A DNA stretch of 10,626 nt from JBDHZU01 sp039812085 (GCA_039812085.1 JBDHZU010000063.1:1-10626); one strand, 5' to 3'. Shown: positions 1-6,784, counted from the first letter of the stretch. A program made the numbers and translations. Notes: generated from the sequence alone by a model not told the origin.

Positions 1-197
1 TCAGGAATAGGAGTGGCACTCACAGTTTCCGCAGCGGAAACGAGTTGTCCATCGTCACCATTGCTGGCCAGCGAGGTGACAGCGACTGAGCCAGCAGTGA
101 CGGCCACGATGATGCCGCCAACGATCAGCCACGGACGCGGGCTGGTCGGAAGTTTCCGCTGATTGGAATCCGGTGTCCCGGGGTCCTGTGAACTCAC
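1..197 (-). CDS. N-terminal part of an unknown membrane-anchored protein (runs off left edge)
   Basis: A GTG start at 195-197 is preceded by AAGGAG (about 4 bases away), and the frame stays open to base 1 (65 codons, C-terminus missing). A TGA at bases 3-1 is out of frame. The visible protein has a short polar, proline-rich start (residues 1-22, including SPRPW), then one hydrophobic segment at about 23-44 (LIVGGIIVAVTAGSVAV), then a polar Ser/Thr/Ala-rich stretch. This is the layout of a protein with its N-terminus in the cytoplasm, one membrane anchor and an outside domain. It could instead be an uncleaved or atypical signal peptide. It is divergent from the heme oxygenase operon and shares the two iron boxes, so iron control and a role in iron or heme acquisition are inferred. 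The functional domain lies outside the window, so no product name is justified. Confidence 0.6.
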   Translation of the reverse strand, partial: MSSQDPGTPDSNQRKLPTSPRPWLIVGGIIVAVTAGSVAVTSLASNGDDGQLVSAAETVSATPIP

Positions 198-215
198 GAT
201 TCTCCTTCGCTACTC

Positions 216-234
216 TTAGGTAAGCCTGACCTGA
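216..234. promoter_or_regulatory. DtxR/IdeR-type iron box 1
   Basis: TTAGGTAAGCCTGACCTGA agrees at 16 of 19 positions with the recalled DtxR/IdeR operator consensus TTAGGTTAGCCTAACCTAA, including the conserved TTAGG half and ACCT half. Iron-loaded DtxR/IdeR binds such boxes and represses iron-uptake genes. It lies between the divergent start codons at 197 and 278, so it probably controls both directions. Exact -35 and -10 elements are not clear by eye. Confidence 0.8.
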
Positions 235-235
235 G

Positions 236-254
236 TTAGGGGAGCCTAACCTAT
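236..254. promoter_or_regulatory. DtxR/IdeR-type iron box 2
   Basis: TTAGGGGAGCCTAACCTAT also agrees at 16 of 19 positions with the DtxR/IdeR consensus, with a perfect AGCCTAACCTA right half. It starts 20 bases after box 1, with one base between them, so both sites lie on nearly the same face of the helix. It is 23 bases upstream of the heme oxygenase start codon and probably overlaps the promoter or transcription start of the heme operon. Confidence 0.8.
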
Positions 255-277
255 GTCGAGAATGGAGAGTACACACC

Positions 278-910
278 ATGGCTGTCGCCACTGACTTCAG
301 CACCCGACTTCGCGAGCGAACCGCTACCGATCACCGGCAAGCCGAGCACTCTGCCCTCATGGCAGCGATCATGGCCGGCACGGTCAGCGCTCGTGATTAC
401 GTCGCGATGCTGCGCCAACTCGAAGTCGTGTACGCCGCCTTGGAATGGTCAAGCCGTCGTCACAATTCAGACCCTGCCTACACGGATCTGTTCGATCAGC
501 GACTGGAACGCACTGCTGCGATTCGACAAGACATCACGCGTTTCTCGGATAGCAACGCTCTGCCACCAGTTGGTCAGACAGCTCATGCCTATGCGCGCCG
601 GATCGAAGCCATTGCCGATCAACCCCACCTCGTGCTGGCGCACCACTACACCCGTCACTTGGGTGATCTTTCTGGTGGCGTCGTTCTCGGTGCTCGGGTC
701 TCTGCTGCGCTGAAATGCCCGACTGATTTGCCCCCGGCATTCTTTGACAGCTCCCACCTGGGGCCATTGGGTGCCTACAAGCGCAACTACCGGATGCACC
801 TAGACGACCTTCGATTGACGACCGATCAGGAAAGCGCCCTCGTCGCCGAGGTCCATGTTGCCTATGGCTTCAACACTCAAGTATTCGATGAGGTTGAGCT
901 GTCGAAATGA
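278..910 (+). CDS. hmuO: Heme oxygenase (HmuO/HO-1 family)
   Basis: This 210-residue cytoplasmic protein is close to the usual length of bacterial HmuO. Heme oxygenase opens heme with O2 and electrons to biliverdin, CO and Fe2+. His19 in TDHRQAEHS sits where HmuO carries its proximal heme-ligand histidine. The distal-helix motif GDLSGG is at 129-134, with Asp130 matching the catalytic aspartate. The basic YKRNYR segment (167-172) and the GFNTQVFDEVE end (197-207) also fit the family. The ATG at 278 is preceded by GGAGAG with 8 bases of spacing, which supports this start. It is the first gene of an operon with the heme ABC transporter (4-base overlap with hmuT), so it should release iron from the heme imported by its neighbours. 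The upstream iron boxes imply induction under iron limitation. All key residues I can place are present. Confidence 0.93.
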   Translation: MAVATDFSTRLRERTATDHRQAEHSALMAAIMAGTVSARDYVAMLRQLEVVYAALEWSSRRHNSDPAYTDLFDQRLERTAAIRQDITRFSDSNALPPVGQTAHAYARRIEAIADQPHLVLAHHYTRHLGDLSGGVVLGARVSAALKCPTDLPPAFFDSSHLGPLGAYKRNYRMHLDDLRLTTDQESALVAEVHVAYGFNTQVFDEVELSK

Positions 911-1890
911 TCATGCAGTTCCGGTCGAGGTCTGCCCCATTGATCGCGGCCATTGCCATCGTTGTGAGCGTTGCCGGATTAACGGCATGCTCTGGATCAA
1001 GCGCTGCAAACCTCACGTCAGCAACCAGTGTCGCAATTCCAGTGTCAGCGCATGCCACCCCAACGATGCCTGCCACGGTCACGGACGTCACCGGCAAAAC
1101 CATCACCGTGACATCGGCCGATCGCATCGTGTCTTTGGCAGGTGGGGTGACCGAAACGTTGTTCGCCATGGGTCTTGGTGATCGAATTGTTGGGCGCGAC
1201 ATTTCCAGTGAAGTGAGTGAGGCAGCTTCTATCCCACTGGTCACAACAGCCCATGACGCATCCGTCGAAGGGGTTTTGTCCACTCATCCGACTGTGGTGA
1301 TCGGCGATGAACGAAGCGGTCCACCCGAGGCGCTCGCCGGCATTCGGAAGGCAGGAGTTCCGGTCGTGATCGTGCCAGAGGTCACCGATCTAGCTGGCGC
1401 CGCCAAGCGAGTTCGCATGATCGCTACCGCAGTGGGATCTGTATCAGCAGGTGATCAAGTGCTGGCAGCGCAAGCCGCCTCCATCGCGAAGGTGCGTGAA
1501 CGAACGAAGAGTGGGCAGCCGCTCACAGTGGCCTTCCTCTATTTGCGCGGAACGTCGTCCATCTACCTCATTGGTGGCAAGGGCAGCGGAGCAGACTCAT
1601 TGGTCGAAGCCTTGGGTGCCCGCGATGCCGGAACAATCGCGGGTCTCGGACCTTTCACACCACTGACTGCGGAAGCGTTAGTGAAGTCGAAGCCGGATGT
1701 CATCTTGGTGATGACCAAGGGCTTGGAAAGCGTCGGCGGAATTGATGGACTCCTCGCACTGCCCGGAGTCGCCGCCACCCCAGCCGGTCGAGACCGGAGA
1801 GTGATTGCAATCGATGACGGCGAGCTGTTGTCCTTCGGGCCTCGCACCTCCATCACCTTGGAGAAGTTGGGTGATGCCTTATGGCCATGA
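907..1890 (+). CDS. hmuT: Heme ABC transporter substrate-binding lipoprotein (HmuT-like)
   Basis: This 327-residue protein has a lipoprotein signal peptide: basic start, hydrophobic core (residues 11-24) and lipobox LTAC with Cys28 as the lipid-modified residue. It should sit on the outer face of the cytoplasmic membrane. From about residue 57 it has the fold pattern of the FecB/BtuF/TroA-like binding proteins (TVTDVTGKTITV, DRIVSLAGGVTETLFAMGLGD, VPVVIVPE, and SKPDVILVMTKG in the C-terminal lobe). His116 (TTAHDASVEGVLS) and Tyr220 (GTSSIYLIGG) lie roughly where corynebacterial HmuT has its His and Tyr heme ligands; this is inferred from recalled sequences. The ATG overlaps the hmuO stop as ATGA; the ATG at 913 is an alternative. 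The family also binds cobalamin and siderophores. The heme oxygenase in the same operon and the iron boxes make heme the best call. Confidence 0.87.
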   Translation: MIMQFRSRSAPLIAAIAIVVSVAGLTACSGSSAANLTSATSVAIPVSAHATPTMPATVTDVTGKTITVTSADRIVSLAGGVTETLFAMGLGDRIVGRDISSEVSEAASIPLVTTAHDASVEGVLSTHPTVVIGDERSGPPEALAGIRKAGVPVVIVPEVTDLAGAAKRVRMIATAVGSVSAGDQVLAAQAASIAKVRERTKSGQPLTVAFLYLRGTSSIYLIGGKGSGADSLVEALGARDAGTIAGLGPFTPLTAEALVKSKPDVILVMTKGLESVGGIDGLLALPGVAATPAGRDRRVIAIDDGELLSFGPRTSITLEKLGDALWP

Positions 1891-2966
1891 TCGACCTTCG
1901 GCGTTCGACGACTGAATCCACCAATGAGTTGACCGTTCAGTCATCAATCCGCAATCGCCGTATCAACCCAGCCGTACTGTGTGTCCTGCTGGCTGTCGGG
2001 CTCGTCGTTGCATGCATCGCAAACATCAGCTTGGGCGCGTATGACGTTCCGGTCTCCCATTTGTGGTCGGCCATGACCGGTTCGGGCGTGGATGACACGA
2101 CGCGAACAGTGATCCAACAGATTCGACTGCCCCGGCTTGCTCTCGCACTCATTGTGGGCGCGTGCCTGGCGTGTGCGGGCGTTTTGATGCAGGGAATCTT
2201 TGCCAATCCCCTCGCTGAACCTGCCTTAGTTGGAGTGTCATCCGGTGCTGCTGTCGGCGCGGTGGTGGCCATTCTGATCGGATTAACCGCCATTGCGAGT
2301 TGGTCCTTGCCTATAGCCGCATTTCTGGGTGGGCTGTCCGTCACCGTTGGGGTCTTTGCAATGGCTCGGGTAAACGGTCGGACTGAAGTCCTCACTCTGA
2401 TTTTGGCGGGTATTGCCGTCAATGCATTCGCTGGCGCCATCATCGGACTGGTCATGTCCGTGGCAGACGATGCACAACTGCGCTCGATCACGTTCTGGAC
2501 CTTGGGTTCGGTCAGTACAGCCACCTGGTCCAAAGTGCTCGTCATCTTGCCTGCTGCCATCCTCGGACTTGCCTGCACACCGCTATTCGCTCACCGACTG
2601 GATCTACTTGCTCTCGGCGAGCAGAACGCGCGTCATCTGGGTGTGGATGTTGATCGACTCCGGCGACAGGTGATCACCGTTATTGCCGTGGTGACCGCTG
2701 CCGCCGTTGCTGTGTCCGGAATCATCTCGTTCGTCGGATTGGTTATCCCCCACGCAATCCGGTTGCTGATTGGACCGTCTCATCGATGGCTGTTGATTTG
2801 CTCGACTTTGGCTGGCGCATTGCTGCTCGTCGTGGCGGACCTCGTTGCACGCACCATCGTCGAACCCCGTGAACTGCCACTCGGTGTGCTCACCGCACTG
2901 ATCGGTAGTCCCGTGTTCTTCTGGCTACTTCGGCGGGAACATCGGCGGGCAGGAGCATTCGCATGA
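1881..2966 (+). CDS. hmuU: Heme ABC transporter permease (FecCD family, HmuU-like)
   Basis: This 361-residue very hydrophobic protein is slightly longer than typical FecCD/BtuC permeases because of a polar N-terminal tail of about 28 residues. Family signatures in order: RLPR (82-85), the Q-x5-NPLAEP stretch (104-114), a Gly/Ala-rich GVSSGAAVGAV, FWTLGSVS (205-212), LGEQNARHLGV (245-255, the cytoplasmic coupling region that contacts the ATPase), SGIISFVGLVIPH (279-291) and EPRELPLGVLTALIGSPVF (328-346). Two copies would form the membrane pore with two HmuV subunits. The ATG at 1881 follows GGTGAT with 5 bases of spacing, complementary to the 16S tail. The ATG at 1887 makes an ATGA overlap with the hmuT stop and is a possible alternative start. 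The gene overlaps both neighbours, consistent with translational coupling. Confidence 0.92.
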   Translation: MAMIDLRRSTTESTNELTVQSSIRNRRINPAVLCVLLAVGLVVACIANISLGAYDVPVSHLWSAMTGSGVDDTTRTVIQQIRLPRLALALIVGACLACAGVLMQGIFANPLAEPALVGVSSGAAVGAVVAILIGLTAIASWSLPIAAFLGGLSVTVGVFAMARVNGRTEVLTLILAGIAVNAFAGAIIGLVMSVADDAQLRSITFWTLGSVSTATWSKVLVILPAAILGLACTPLFAHRLDLLALGEQNARHLGVDVDRLRRQVITVIAVVTAAAVAVSGIISFVGLVIPHAIRLLIGPSHRWLLICSTLAGALLLVVADLVARTIVEPRELPLGVLTALIGSPVFFWLLRREHRRAGAFA

Positions 2967-3754
2967 GTTCACCGAACGTGCTCACCGCAAATCGCATCAC
3001 TGTGCAACGGGGATCAAACACTGTTCTGCAGGATGTCAGTGTTGCGCTGACCCCTGGGACACTGACCTGCGTCGTTGGCCCGAACGGCAGCGGGAAGTCC
3101 AGTCTGGTGGGTGCCTTGGCTGGCGATCTACCAGTGACTGTTGGCGATGTCAGCCTCGCGGGGGAACTGCTGGCAAACGTTGCCATCGCTGACCGTGCCC
3201 GCCGACGAGCCGTCATGACTCAGGATCATTCCGTTGCCTTCGGATTCGCCGTTTACGACGTGGTGCGCATGGGTCGCTATGCCACTCGATCACACGCAAC
3301 CGATACCGATGACCACGAGATCGTGCTTGCAGCACTTGATGAAGCAGACATCCGAGAGTTCGCATCCCGGCCCGTGCAACAACTGTCTGGCGGCGAACGG
3401 GCACGGGTCGCTTTCGCCCGCCTACTCGCGCAGCAAACACCTGTCATGCTGCTCGACGAACCAACCGCGGCGTTAGATATTCGCCATGCCATTGAGCTCA
3501 TGGGCAGCGTTCGTTCCCGAGTAGACGGTGGAGCCGCCGCCCTCGTCGTTATGCATGACCTCACGCTCACCCGGCAATGGGCTGACGAAGTTCTCGTCCT
3601 CAATCAGGGAACAGTTGCAGCCACTGGTCGACCGGATACCGCACTCACAGCCGAGACTCTCAGCGGTGTCTACGGTGTTGCTTTCAGCGAGTTCACCGAA
3701 CAAACGACTGGCCAGACAACGCTGGTCGCACAACCCACCTTCGTCGCCTCGTAA
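2963..3754 (+). CDS. hmuV: Heme ABC transporter ATP-binding protein (HmuV-like)
   Basis: This 263-residue ABC ATPase has the complete set of motifs: Walker A GPNGSGKSS (39-47), Q-loop TQD (86-88), signature LSGGE (141-145), Walker B VMLLDE (161-166), D-loop ALD (170-172) and switch His198 in VVMHDL. It drives heme import through HmuU from the cytoplasmic side. The ATG overlaps the hmuU stop as ATGA and is preceded by AGGAG with 7 bases of spacing. The length and the C-terminal GVYGVAF segment are as in the FecE/HmuV branch. It is the last gene of the hmu operon; a 103-base gap follows. The branch also serves cobalamin and ferric siderophores, so heme specificity rests on the linked hmuO. Confidence 0.92.
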   Translation: MSSPNVLTANRITVQRGSNTVLQDVSVALTPGTLTCVVGPNGSGKSSLVGALAGDLPVTVGDVSLAGELLANVAIADRARRRAVMTQDHSVAFGFAVYDVVRMGRYATRSHATDTDDHEIVLAALDEADIREFASRPVQQLSGGERARVAFARLLAQQTPVMLLDEPTAALDIRHAIELMGSVRSRVDGGAAALVVMHDLTLTRQWADEVLVLNQGTVAATGRPDTALTAETLSGVYGVAFSEFTEQTTGQTTLVAQPTFVAS

Positions 3755-3772
3755 CGATCTTTGAGCCAAGGA

Positions 3773-3797
3773 CGTGACCCGACGCTTGTGGGTAACG
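3773..3797 (+). terminator. Possible weak hairpin after the hmu operon
   Basis: CGTGACCC (3773-3780) and GGGTAACG (3790-3797) can pair as an 8-bp stem with one mismatch around a 9-base loop, 19 bases after the hmuV stop. No T-run follows, so it is not a classical intrinsic terminator. Actinobacterial terminators often lack the T-run, but the stem is short. The rest of the gap to 3866 holds only the small inverted repeat GATCGAATCGATC at 3829-3841 and no convincing promoter. Confidence 0.25.
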
Positions 3798-3851
3798 ACG
3801 ATCCGAAAGGTTCATCGCCAGCTAGCGTGATCGAATCGATCGGTAGACACT

Positions 3852-3857
3852 AGGGGG
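3852..3857 (+). promoter_or_regulatory. Ribosome binding site that decides the start of the coiled-coil gene
   Basis: AGGGGG touches the first ATG (3858) with no spacing but lies 9 bases before the second in-frame ATG (3867). The second is therefore the likelier start. Confidence 0.5.
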
Positions 3858-3866
3858 ATGAGCTTC

Positions 3867-4163
3867 ATGACTGAGCCGCAAACGTGGACGGTGCTCGGTT
3901 TGATGTGCATGTTGCTCGGCGTGACCGGTACTTACCTGGTTCGTTACATCGGTGCCAAATTCGAAACTGTCGGTGCCAAGTTCGACGCAATCGATATGAA
4001 ATTCGACGCGATCGACACCAAGTTCGATGCAATTGGCACCAAGTTCGATGCGATCGACACCAAATTCGCCGCTATGGATACCAAGTTCGATCTCATGTTG
4101 AAGCGAATGGACAACCTCGACCGAGACATCCACATGCTCATCCAACGCGAACTGGACCGATAG
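3867..4163 (+). CDS. Small membrane-anchored heptad-repeat coiled-coil protein, function unknown
   Basis: This is a 98-residue protein when read from the ATG at 3867; an in-frame ATG at 3858 would add three residues but abuts the Shine-Dalgarno. Residues about 6-26 form one hydrophobic segment (TWTVLGLMCMLLGVTGTYLV). Seven tandem heptads of the form DTKFDAI follow (residues 29-77), then about three looser heptads (KRMDNLDRDIHMLIQREL). Phe is always at one core position and Ile, Val or Met at the other. This predicts an unbroken parallel coiled coil of about nine heptads, which would oligomerise and project from the membrane. The segment orientation is uncertain. I do not recognise a family; short KFD-repeat proteins occur in many bacteria without known function. 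The gene stands alone on the plus strand after hmuV and converges on the next gene. Confidence 0.72.
   Translation: MTEPQTWTVLGLMCMLLGVTGTYLVRYIGAKFETVGAKFDAIDMKFDAIDTKFDAIGTKFDAIDTKFAAMDTKFDLMLKRMDNLDRDIHMLIQRELDR
3951..4097 (+). repeat. Seven 21-base tandem repeats inside the coiled-coil gene
   Basis: Seven in-frame units of 21 bases each encode one heptad (GAKFETV, GAKFDAI, DMKFDAI, DTKFDAI, GTKFDAI, DTKFAAM, DTKFDLM). The units are imperfect: Phe is always TTC, while Lys (AAA/AAG), Asp (GAC/GAT), Ala (GCA/GCG/GCC) and Ile (ATC/ATT) vary at third positions. Confidence 0.9.
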
Positions 4164-4168
4164 AAGTC

Positions 4169-4528
4169 CTACTGCGCCAGCGGGAAATATTCGGAAAGGT
4201 CGCTTCGCTCTCCGGAAGCAAACAACGAACCACTGGCAATGGCATCAGCCCACGTCAGGCGACCAACAACTAGGTGAAGCCAGGTCCTCGCATCGGTCTC
4301 CACGATGGCTGGTGGCGTTCCCCGACGATGGGTGGGGCCTTCGATTGCCTGCACCGCTTTGTACGGTGGCACTCGCACTTCGACGCTATTGCCGGGCTGC
4401 AACTGGGCGAACAGTTCCAACGAATACTTCACCGCAGCTTTTTCGTTGATGCGTTCCGGCGTTCGACCAGCGTCATAAGCCGCTAGACAGATCGACACGC
4501 TTTCGTCGTCGTCCCAGGAGTAGCCCAT
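4169..4528 (-). CDS. SCP_3 (bacterial sterol-carrier-like) domain protein
   Basis: This 119-residue soluble protein resembles the C-terminal domain of actinobacterial 'sterol carrier family' proteins. Diagnostic stretches are SVEVRVPPYKAVQAIEGP (48-65), HRRGTPPAIVETDARTWL (67-84) and the ASGERSDLSEYFPL end (104-117). Related proteins exist as this stand-alone domain or fused behind a DinB/maleylpyruvate-isomerase-like domain. Only the stand-alone form is present here. SCP2-like folds hold a hydrophobic tunnel for lipids, but no ligand or reaction is known to me for this subgroup. The ATG lies 3 bases after the purL stop with no strong Shine-Dalgarno of its own, so translational coupling to purL is likely. 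It is the last gene of the purine cluster. Confidence 0.8.
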   Translation of the reverse strand: MGYSWDDDESVSICLAAYDAGRTPERINEKAAVKYSLELFAQLQPGNSVEVRVPPYKAVQAIEGPTHRRGTPPAIVETDARTWLHLVVGRLTWADAIASGSLFASGERSDLSEYFPLAQ

Positions 4529-4531
4529 CGG

Positions 4532-6784
4532 CTAGGCGAATAGGTCCGGAAGCGTCGCAGTGTGCGCCTCACGCAGTTCGTTGGCGTTAACCGCAAACTG
4601 GTGGTCGATCGTCAGCACATCGCTTTCTTCAACGATGCCCAGCAAACTCAAGGGGAAGTCACCAGCAAGTTCGTGCAGCTTGTCCTGTTGCTGCGGATCA
4701 ATGACCACTACAGCCCGGTTCGTCGATTCGCTAAAGAGTGCAACAAACGGATCGCGATCACCGAAGCTGACTGACGCTCCAAGCCCGGAGCGCATCGTCA
4801 TCTCGGCCAACACAGTGGCCAGCCCACCTTCGGAAATGTCGTGAGCAGCCGTCAGAACGCCCTCGGCTGCCGCCGTCACCAACACATCCTTGAGTCGGAT
4901 GACATCAGCCAAGTTCAACTCAGGTGGAGTTCCGCCGAGATGCGAATGAACGACGTGTGCCCACTCTGAACCGGCGAATTCATCCTTGGTGTCGCCTAGT
5001 AGATAGACCAGTTGCCCTGGCTTTGACCAGGCCATCGGGATCCGTTTGGTGACATCTGGCAATACACCCAAGACTCCGATGACCGGAGTCGGCAGGATCG
5101 CGACATCACCGGTCTGGTTGTAGAAGCTGACATTGCCGCCAGTGACCGGTGTGCCGAGTTCCAGACAAGCGTCCGCGAGCCCCGTCACCGCTTGTTCAAA
5201 TTGCCACATCACTGCAGGATCTTCCGGTGATCCGAAGTTCAGGCAGTCGGTGACTGCCAACGGTTCGGCTCCCGTCACGGCAACGTTTCGATACGACTCC
5301 GCTAACGCGATCTGAGCACCGCGATACGGGTCGAGTTGGGCAAATCGCCCATTGCAGTCAGTCGAGATAGCGACTCCGCGACCTGTTTCTTCGTCGATCC
5401 GAACGATGCCCGCGTTCTCCGGTTGCGCTAAAGCAGTGTTGCCCAGCACATACCGGTCGTATTGATCGGTGACGAACGACTTGTCGGCCAGGTTGGGTGA
5501 ACTGATGAGCGTGAGCAATGTGTCGCGCAGATCGTTACCGGACTTGGGGCGAGCCAACTCGTCCGGGCTGTTGGCGATTAGCTCGTCTTGCCAATCCGGG
5601 CGAGCGATCGGTCGGTTGTAGACCGGACCATCGTGCGCCACGGATCGCGGCGGCACATCGACAATTCGATCCCCGTGCCAATCCACAGTGAGTCGGCCGG
5701 TGTCAGTCACTTCTCCTATGACGACGGCTTCCACATCCCACTTCTTGCAGATGTCCAGGAAGGCATCGACGTTTTCCGGAACGACGACAGCACACATGCG
5801 CTCTTGCGACTCGGACATAAGGATTTCTTCCGGGCTGAGGGTGGAGTCACGCAACAGCACGGTGTCCAATTCGACGTGCATTCCGCCCTCGCCATTGCTG
5901 GCGAGTTCGCTGGTGGCGCAGGAGATACCGGCACCCCCAAGATCCTGGATGCCTTCCACGAGTCCGGCATGCAGGACTTCCAGCGTGCATTCGATGAGCA
6001 GCTTCTCCATAAATGGATCGCCCACCTGAACGCTGGGACGTTTAGCTGGGCCGTCCGCGTCGAAGGTCTCACTGGCGAGCACGCTCACGCCGCCAATACC
6101 GTCACCGCCGGTACGTGCCCCGTACAGGATGACCTTGTTGCCGACACCTTTCGCTGAGGCGAGGTGAACGTCCTCATGCTTCATCGCGCCAACGCACAGG
6201 GCATTGACCAAGGGGTTTCCGTTGTAGGTGGAGTCGAAGACAATTTCTCCGCCGATGTTCGGTAGACCGAGGCAGTTTCCGTAACCCCCGATTCCGGCCA
6301 CGATTCCTGGCAGGACGCGCGCGGTATCGGGAGCATTCGCTTCACCGAATCGCAGGGGGTCCATCACGGCCAACGGACGGGCACCCATCGAGATGATGTC
6401 GCGCACGATTCCGCCCACACCGGTTGCCGCACCTTGATAAGGCTCGACGTAGCTGGGGTGGTTGTGGCTTTCGATCTTGAAGGTCACGGCCCACCCGTCA
6501 CCGATATCGACGACGCCTGCGTTCTCTCCGATGCCGACGAGCAGGGCGTCGGTCTTGGGTGCTTTCTGTCCAAACTGACGCAAGTGAACTTTGCTGGATT
6601 TGTAGGAGCAGTGCTCACTCCACATCACGGAGTACATCGCCAGTTCACCACTGGTGGGGCGTCGGCCAAGGATGTCGACGATTGCTTGGTATTCGTCGTC
6701 TTTCAACCCCAGATCGGCGTACGGCAATGTGCGGTCTGGGGTGTCTGCTGCATGTTCGACCGTGTCCACAGAATGCGCGTTCAC
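4532..6784 (-). CDS. purL: Phosphoribosylformylglycinamidine synthase subunit PurL
   Basis: This 750-residue cytoplasmic enzyme is the synthetase subunit of the small, three-part FGAM synthase. It converts FGAR, ATP and ammonia to FGAM, the fourth step of de novo purine synthesis; ammonia comes from PurQ and PurS bridges them. Visible motifs are LGRRPTSGELAMYSVMWSEHCSYKSSK (39-65, with His58), ESHNHPS (105-111) and the glycine-rich GAATGVGGIVRDI (118-130) with MGARP, followed by a repeated AIRS-type second half (STDCNGRFAQLDPYRGAQIA, TGGNVSFYNQT, AHDISEGGLATVLAEM). The length is typical of this form, not of the fused 1,300-residue enzyme. The GTG start at 6784-6782 overlaps the purQ stop as GTGA and has GGGAG 7 bases upstream. 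Confidence 0.97.
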   Translation of the reverse strand: MNAHSVDTVEHAADTPDRTLPYADLGLKDDEYQAIVDILGRRPTSGELAMYSVMWSEHCSYKSSKVHLRQFGQKAPKTDALLVGIGENAGVVDIGDGWAVTFKIESHNHPSYVEPYQGAATGVGGIVRDIISMGARPLAVMDPLRFGEANAPDTARVLPGIVAGIGGYGNCLGLPNIGGEIVFDSTYNGNPLVNALCVGAMKHEDVHLASAKGVGNKVILYGARTGGDGIGGVSVLASETFDADGPAKRPSVQVGDPFMEKLLIECTLEVLHAGLVEGIQDLGGAGISCATSELASNGEGGMHVELDTVLLRDSTLSPEEILMSESQERMCAVVVPENVDAFLDICKKWDVEAVVIGEVTDTGRLTVDWHGDRIVDVPPRSVAHDGPVYNRPIARPDWQDELIANSPDELARPKSGNDLRDTLLTLISSPNLADKSFVTDQYDRYVLGNTALAQPENAGIVRIDEETGRGVAISTDCNGRFAQLDPYRGAQIALAESYRNVAVTGAEPLAVTDCLNFGSPEDPAVMWQFEQAVTGLADACLELGTPVTGGNVSFYNQTGDVAILPTPVIGVLGVLPDVTKRIPMAWSKPGQLVYLLGDTKDEFAGSEWAHVVHSHLGGTPPELNLADVIRLKDVLVTAAAEGVLTAAHDISEGGLATVLAEMTMRSGLGASVSFGDRDPFVALFSESTNRAVVVIDPQQQDKLHELAGDFPLSLLGIVEESDVLTIDHQFAVNANELREAHTATLPDLFA

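Noticed and set aside
1937..2578. Minus-strand open frame of 213 codons inside hmuU
   Set aside because: Antisense to a clear FecCD permease. The composition (Ala/Thr/Pro-rich) is that of a shadow frame.
907..3754. Cobalamin (BtuFCD) transporter as the alternative reading of the ABC genes
   Set aside because: No cobalamin riboswitch is visible upstream, while iron boxes and a co-operonic heme oxygenase point to heme.
3951..4097. Short regular repeats suggesting CRISPR
   Set aside because: The units are directly adjacent with no spacers and are in frame inside a coding region.
3822..4145. Minus-strand frame with its own heptad-like ELGVDRIE pattern opposite the coiled-coil gene
   Set aside because: A 21-base repeat keeps all frames periodic and open. 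The plus frame has the Shine-Dalgarno, the transmembrane segment and a proper hydrophobic core.
5588..6157. Plus-strand open frame of 189 codons inside purL
   Set aside because: It lies wholly antisense to the well-supported purL, has no recognisable domain, and reflects codon bias of the real gene.
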